From positions 310,001 through 374,000 of the forward strand of contig CAYGOF010000003.1 in NCBI GenBank assembly GCA_964351395.1: DNA of 64,000 nucleotides, written 5' to 3'. This document shows positions 60,853 through 64,000 of the stretch, in pieces. Position numbers and translations under genes: made by a program. This DNA comes from Imperialibacter sp964351395 (GTDB lineage Bacteria > Bacteroidota > Bacteroidia > Cytophagales > Cyclobacteriaceae). The notes under the pieces are model-generated. The model was not told the origin of the DNA. It ran no database searches and worked only from the letters and a program-made list of their open reading frames with translations. Positions within the stretch are counted from its first letter, which is position 1; each line of letters opens with the position of its first letter.

Positions 60853-60886
60853 TTGGTTGAAATCGTTAAATGTCGGATTTAACCAA
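60853..60886. repeat. Inverted repeat upstream of the PLP gene
   Basis: TTGGTT-(G)-AAATC pairs with GATTT-AACCAA: 11 pairs, one bulge, loop of 11. A nested alternative is GTTAAAT-GTCGG-ATTTAAC (60865-60883). May be an operator or a terminator for the permease upstream on the minus strand. Confidence 0.5.
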
Positions 60887-61070
60887 CATTAGATATCATC
60901 ATTAGACTTAATGACGATTATAACCAACATACGTGCAGAGCAAGCAGTCGCAGAAAAAGTACTACAAGCATGCATTAGCAAACTCTCGCAGGTCATCCGA
61001 TGACCAGCCGAACAAAGATCGAATTACAAATTGCCGAGTCTGTATTCAGTGAACCACCAAGCGCAAACTG

Positions 61071-63695
61071 CTACTCTTGCTTCAAGCAGTCTACCGGATT
61101 CGTTTTGGCTGCCTTTACAGTAAAACCAGATGCCACAGTAACAGTAATGAGAAGTACGACTATAACCGGAGCCCCGTATGCCCACCACTGAATTTCTGCT
61201 GAAAAGGCAAAATTTGCCAACCATTCATTGACAGCCAATACTGCCATCGGAATGGTGACAGCAGATGACAGAAAGACTAATCTGATAAAGCGCCAGGAAA
61301 ATAGCGTCACAATGTTCTCTATAGTAGCACCAAGCACCTTTCTTATACCAATTTCTTTTTTCCTTTGTTCTGCCACATAAGACACCAATCCAATAAGTCC
61401 CATGCAGGAAATAAAAATGGCCAAAATCGAAAAAGCACCTGCGAGCGTCATGGATTTCTCCTCAGCCAGGTACATCCGACCAAGCGAATCGTCAAGAAAA
61501 GTGTAATTAAGCGGATAGCCAGCGGCTGATTTAGCCCACTCCTGTCCTGGAGTCGCCAAAGCGCCTGAAACGTCGTTGCCAGTAAGCTTCACTATTCCGA
61601 CTTGGTTCCACTCTTTAAACCAAATTACCATCGGCTCAATCTTATGTTGCAACGATCGGGCATTAAAGTCTTTAACAACGCCAATTATATTGCCCACCGG
61701 GTAGTCTTGGTTGAACCAGCGCATCGGAGTGCCAACTACTCCTCCGGGCTGTTCGTCGAGGCCAAGAAATGCTACAAGCGCCTCGTTGACTAAATACCCC
61801 TGCGTTTTATCAGATGGGAAATTCCTAGAAAATTGCCTGCCTTCTGCCAGTTCTATTCCAAGCACATCGAGGTATTCATAGTCTGCAGTAATGTAGGTCA
61901 ATGCCTTAATCCGGTTTTCTTCGCCCACCTGTATTTCAAAAATATTGTGGCCTGTGATATTTCCGGGCACATCACTTCCTCTGCTTACAGCAGCAATTCC
62001 GTGATGATTCAATAGGCCGTTTTTAAATGACTCAAACTTCTTACCCTGCAAATCACCTGCCAACGGAAAGTGAACTACCAGGTGTTTATCATAACCCATT
62101 TTAGTTTCTTTCATGAAGGACAACTGTCTGCTGATTACCAGCGTGCCGATGAGTAGAAAGACTGATATACTGAATTGGATGACTGTAAGAACATTTCGGA
62201 AACCGGCTTTTCCAGCTTGTGCGTTTCCTCCTCTCAAAGTGGCAGAAGGTGTAAACGACGATAAATAAAAAGCGGGATAGCTCCCTGCTACAAATGCTGT
62301 AGCCACAATGATTGTCATGAGCTGGGCAACAAATTGCCAGTCAGTGCTAATATCAAAAGTCAGCCGTAAGCCCAGGGCATTATTGAACCGGGGAACTGCG
62401 AGCCAGAAAAGAAGCAGGCTAAGGACACCGGCAACAAAAACTATAAAAAATGCCTCGCTCAAAAACTGAATAACAAGCTGCCTCCTCACTGCTCCCATCA
62501 CTTTTCTGATGCCCACTTCTTTAGCCCGGCCTATCGCCCTGGCGGTGGTTAGGTTCATAAAGTTGAAGCAGGCAATGAGAATGATGAAAATGGCCACCGC
62601 AGAGAAAATGTAAACCTGGCTGATATTTGATGTTGGGCCATCTCCTCTTATTCCCTGAGTGAAATGAATATCCGAGAGCGGTTGAAGCCAATGTGCAGCG
62701 CCTGCTTCACCGACACCAATTTCCACCATCTTGACCACCATTGCTTCAGTAACCTTCTCATCAAAAGTAGGCAGGTCGACTACCGATGGGGCATACAAAT
62801 AGGTGGAGAAATTCCAATTATTCATACTGGTCAGCACGCTCTGATCAGCAGCATAAAGTTTGGGGAGTGAAGCTACTGATAACAAATAAGAGAACTGGAG
62901 ATGGCTATTAGGAGGAGCATCTTCAAAAACGGCTGATACTTCCAACTCAAGGTCATTGTCATAGGTAATCACCTGCCCAATGGGGTTATTACCGCCAAAT
63001 ACCGCTTCAGCTACTGTTTTGGAAATCGCTACGGTCATTGGACGATTCAACACTGTGGCCGAATTCCCTTCCAATAACTTAAAAGAAAACACATGGAAGA
63101 AGTTACTGTCTGCCAGAGAAAGCGTTCCTCCCGGGAGCTCCTTTCCTTTCCACTTCAAGAAAGGTTGTTCTTCCCATTGGGTGTACCTAACGGCTTGTTC
63201 AATCTCAGGAACCCTGGCTTCTAGATAAGGTGCTATACCGGCAGCTGTCTGCACCTGCAACGTCATTTGCCCGTCTTTAGCAAACTGGGGTATATACCTG
63301 TAGATATGCTCAGCTTTCGTATGAAAGTCGTCGAAGCTCAGCTCGTACTTAACATACAGTCCAATCAGAAAACAGCTTGCCAAGCCAAGTGCCAGCCCAA
63401 CAACATTTAACGTTGTGTGTCCAGGATGGCGAATGATATTCCTCCAGGCGATGGTCAGGTAATTTTGTAACATACCAGTTTTTGTTAATCGGTTTTGAAA
63501 ACTATTCCTCATCACTATCCCCGGCCTGCAAAACCGAAGCACATTCCATTTGAATTTCCATCCTGCTTTTCTTTCACCATACGCATCAAAATCATCATCA
63601 AACTGCTCCAGCAAATCGCCTTCAATACCTTCATAAAGGTCCGATGGGCAAAACCAGCGGAGGAAGCGAAGCCAGGATGTGGACGGTTGATTCAT
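61071..63695 (-). CDS. ABC transporter permease, FtsX/MacB type with permease-prefix domain
   Basis: 874 aa. The prefix domain (residues 1-80) has FLRWFCPSDLYEGIEGDLLEQFDDD, nearly the same as in the permease at 5203. MacB-like periplasmic domains alternate with FtsX blocks: GIRKVMGAVRRQLVIQ near residue 400 and GIRKVLGATIENIVT near 780. No ATPase partner in the window. It lies directly downstream of another permease fragment (6-base gap), so the two form a tandem array. Confidence 0.92.
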   Translation of the reverse strand: MNQPSTSWLRFLRWFCPSDLYEGIEGDLLEQFDDDFDAYGERKAGWKFKWNVLRFCRPGIVMRNSFQNRLTKTGMLQNYLTIAWRNIIRHPGHTTLNVVGLALGLASCFLIGLYVKYELSFDDFHTKAEHIYRYIPQFAKDGQMTLQVQTAAGIAPYLEARVPEIEQAVRYTQWEEQPFLKWKGKELPGGTLSLADSNFFHVFSFKLLEGNSATVLNRPMTVAISKTVAEAVFGGNNPIGQVITYDNDLELEVSAVFEDAPPNSHLQFSYLLSVASLPKLYAADQSVLTSMNNWNFSTYLYAPSVVDLPTFDEKVTEAMVVKMVEIGVGEAGAAHWLQPLSDIHFTQGIRGDGPTSNISQVYIFSAVAIFIILIACFNFMNLTTARAIGRAKEVGIRKVMGAVRRQLVIQFLSEAFFIVFVAGVLSLLLFWLAVPRFNNALGLRLTFDISTDWQFVAQLMTIIVATAFVAGSYPAFYLSSFTPSATLRGGNAQAGKAGFRNVLTVIQFSISVFLLIGTLVISRQLSFMKETKMGYDKHLVVHFPLAGDLQGKKFESFKNGLLNHHGIAAVSRGSDVPGNITGHNIFEIQVGEENRIKALTYITADYEYLDVLGIELAEGRQFSRNFPSDKTQGYLVNEALVAFLGLDEQPGGVVGTPMRWFNQDYPVGNIIGVVKDFNARSLQHKIEPMVIWFKEWNQVGIVKLTGNDVSGALATPGQEWAKSAAGYPLNYTFLDDSLGRMYLAEEKSMTLAGAFSILAIFISCMGLIGLVSYVAEQRKKEIGIRKVLGATIENIVTLFSWRFIRLVFLSSAVTIPMAVLAVNEWLANFAFSAEIQWWAYGAPVIVVLLITVTVASGFTVKAAKTNPVDCLKQE

Positions 63696-63701
63696 TGTCT
63701 C

Positions 63702-64000
63702 TTATTCGTCTTTCAAAATTCTCGCTGGGTTTACATAAGCTGCCTTCAGCGATTGGCCCATCACTGAGAGCATGGCAACCAACAGCACCATCAGTCCTGG
63801 TGCCAGCATTATCCACCAACTTATTTCAGTATGGTAGGTAAAGCCGTTCAACCACTCTTGCATAAAGTAGAAAGCGGTGGGGGCCGCGATTAAAAAAGCA
63901 ACTGCCACCAGCTTCACATAGTCGCGGCCAATAAGCATCAGAATATTGATTACTGTGGCACCAAATACCTTACGCACAGCCACTTCTTTCATTTTTTTGT
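63702..64000 (-). CDS. ABC transporter permease, C-terminal part (5' end outside window)
   Basis: The frame is open to the right edge; the last 99 codons are visible. They contain KEVAVRKVFGATVINILMLIGRD, the last FtsX-block signature, and three hydrophobic helices ending in YVNPARILKDE, which matches the C-termini of the other permeases. The beginning is beyond the window. A 6-base gap separates it from the next permease on the same strand. Confidence 0.85.
   Translation of the reverse strand, partial: KKMKEVAVRKVFGATVINILMLIGRDYVKLVAVAFLIAAPTAFYFMQEWLNGFTYHTEISWWIMLAPGLMVLLVAMLSVMGQSLKAAYVNPARILKDE

Larger units (their letters stand above)
60700..61070. other. Intergenic region with repeats
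   Basis: 371 bases without a supported gene; the only open frame, 60911-61003 (30 codons), lacks any family. It contains the tandem repeat at 60726 and the hairpin at 60853. The promoter of the PLP gene must lie here. Confidence 0.5.

Noticed and set aside
60911..61003. 30-codon open frame as a small protein
   Set aside because: Too short, with no promoter or family, and partly inside a repeat-rich gap.
1..64000. tRNA, rRNA, CRISPR array, prophage or insertion sequence
   Set aside because: No cloverleaf, rRNA-like block, spaced repeat array, transposase or phage structural gene was seen on either strand.

Overview
The window is chromosomal DNA from a member of the Bacteroidota, most likely a free-living, probably marine Cytophagales bacterium. 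The evidence is a type IX secretion sorting domain on an amylase, a CHU-type gliding-motility C-terminal domain, long ABC permeases with the N-terminal permease-prefix domain, a DUF5686/CarboxypepD_reg outer-membrane protein, an M56 peptidase carrying a TonB C-terminal domain, and intergenic sequences fitting the Bacteroidota promoter TTG-N19-22-TAnnTTTG. I see no rRNA, tRNA, CRISPR array, phage or insertion sequence. Both ends cut genes: a DEAD-box helicase on the left and an ABC permease on the right.

Layout. 1-8 kb: helicase, lipoprotein sulfatase, DUF6265-like protein, TrkA-type potassium channel, DUF3124 lipoprotein, a long FtsX/MacB-type permease. 8-15.5 kb: a PD40/PHP metallohydrolase, then a tight five-gene run (class III aminotransferase, two CoA-transferase subunits, M20 deacylase, AblB-like acetyltransferase). 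This run reads as a catabolic route for beta-lysine through N-acetylated intermediates and is the most interesting system here. 16-18.5 kb: three consecutive genes with signal peptides (DUF711, HIT, GDSL esterase). 18.5-22 kb: a tandem pair of medium-chain reductases, a GNAT and a pentapeptide protein. 22-24.5 kb: a small STAS-like protein and a GAF-PAS-PAS-PAS protein that has a phospho-acceptor helix but no ATPase domain. 24.5-32.5 kb: amidohydrolase, epimerase, superfamily-1 helicase, a two-subunit molybdenum hydroxylase, TerB. 32.6-37.1 kb: a rightward block with AcpH-like, CrcB, kinase-fold, HAD and metallo-beta-lactamase-fold proteins. 37-41 kb: glycosyltransferase, IscA pair, methylmalonyl-CoA epimerase and ThiL. 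41-46 kb: DUF1080 protein, a BlaR1/BlaI-type sensor-repressor pair with a clear promoter and operator, a STAS-like protein and an M14 peptidase. 46-54 kb: T9SS-exported GH13, a HigBA toxin-antitoxin operon, RlmD and an S9 peptidase. 54-64 kb: a CHU-type surface protein, a DUF5686 protein, a Cys/Met PLP enzyme and two more permeases.

Many neighbouring genes are translationally coupled (ATGA overlaps at 17773, 19533 and 33723; longer overlaps in the CoA-transferase run and at 59539). Several convergent pairs end within a few bases of each other or share a hairpin. Family assignments rest on motifs read by eye. No database search was possible, so exact substrates are inference unless stated.
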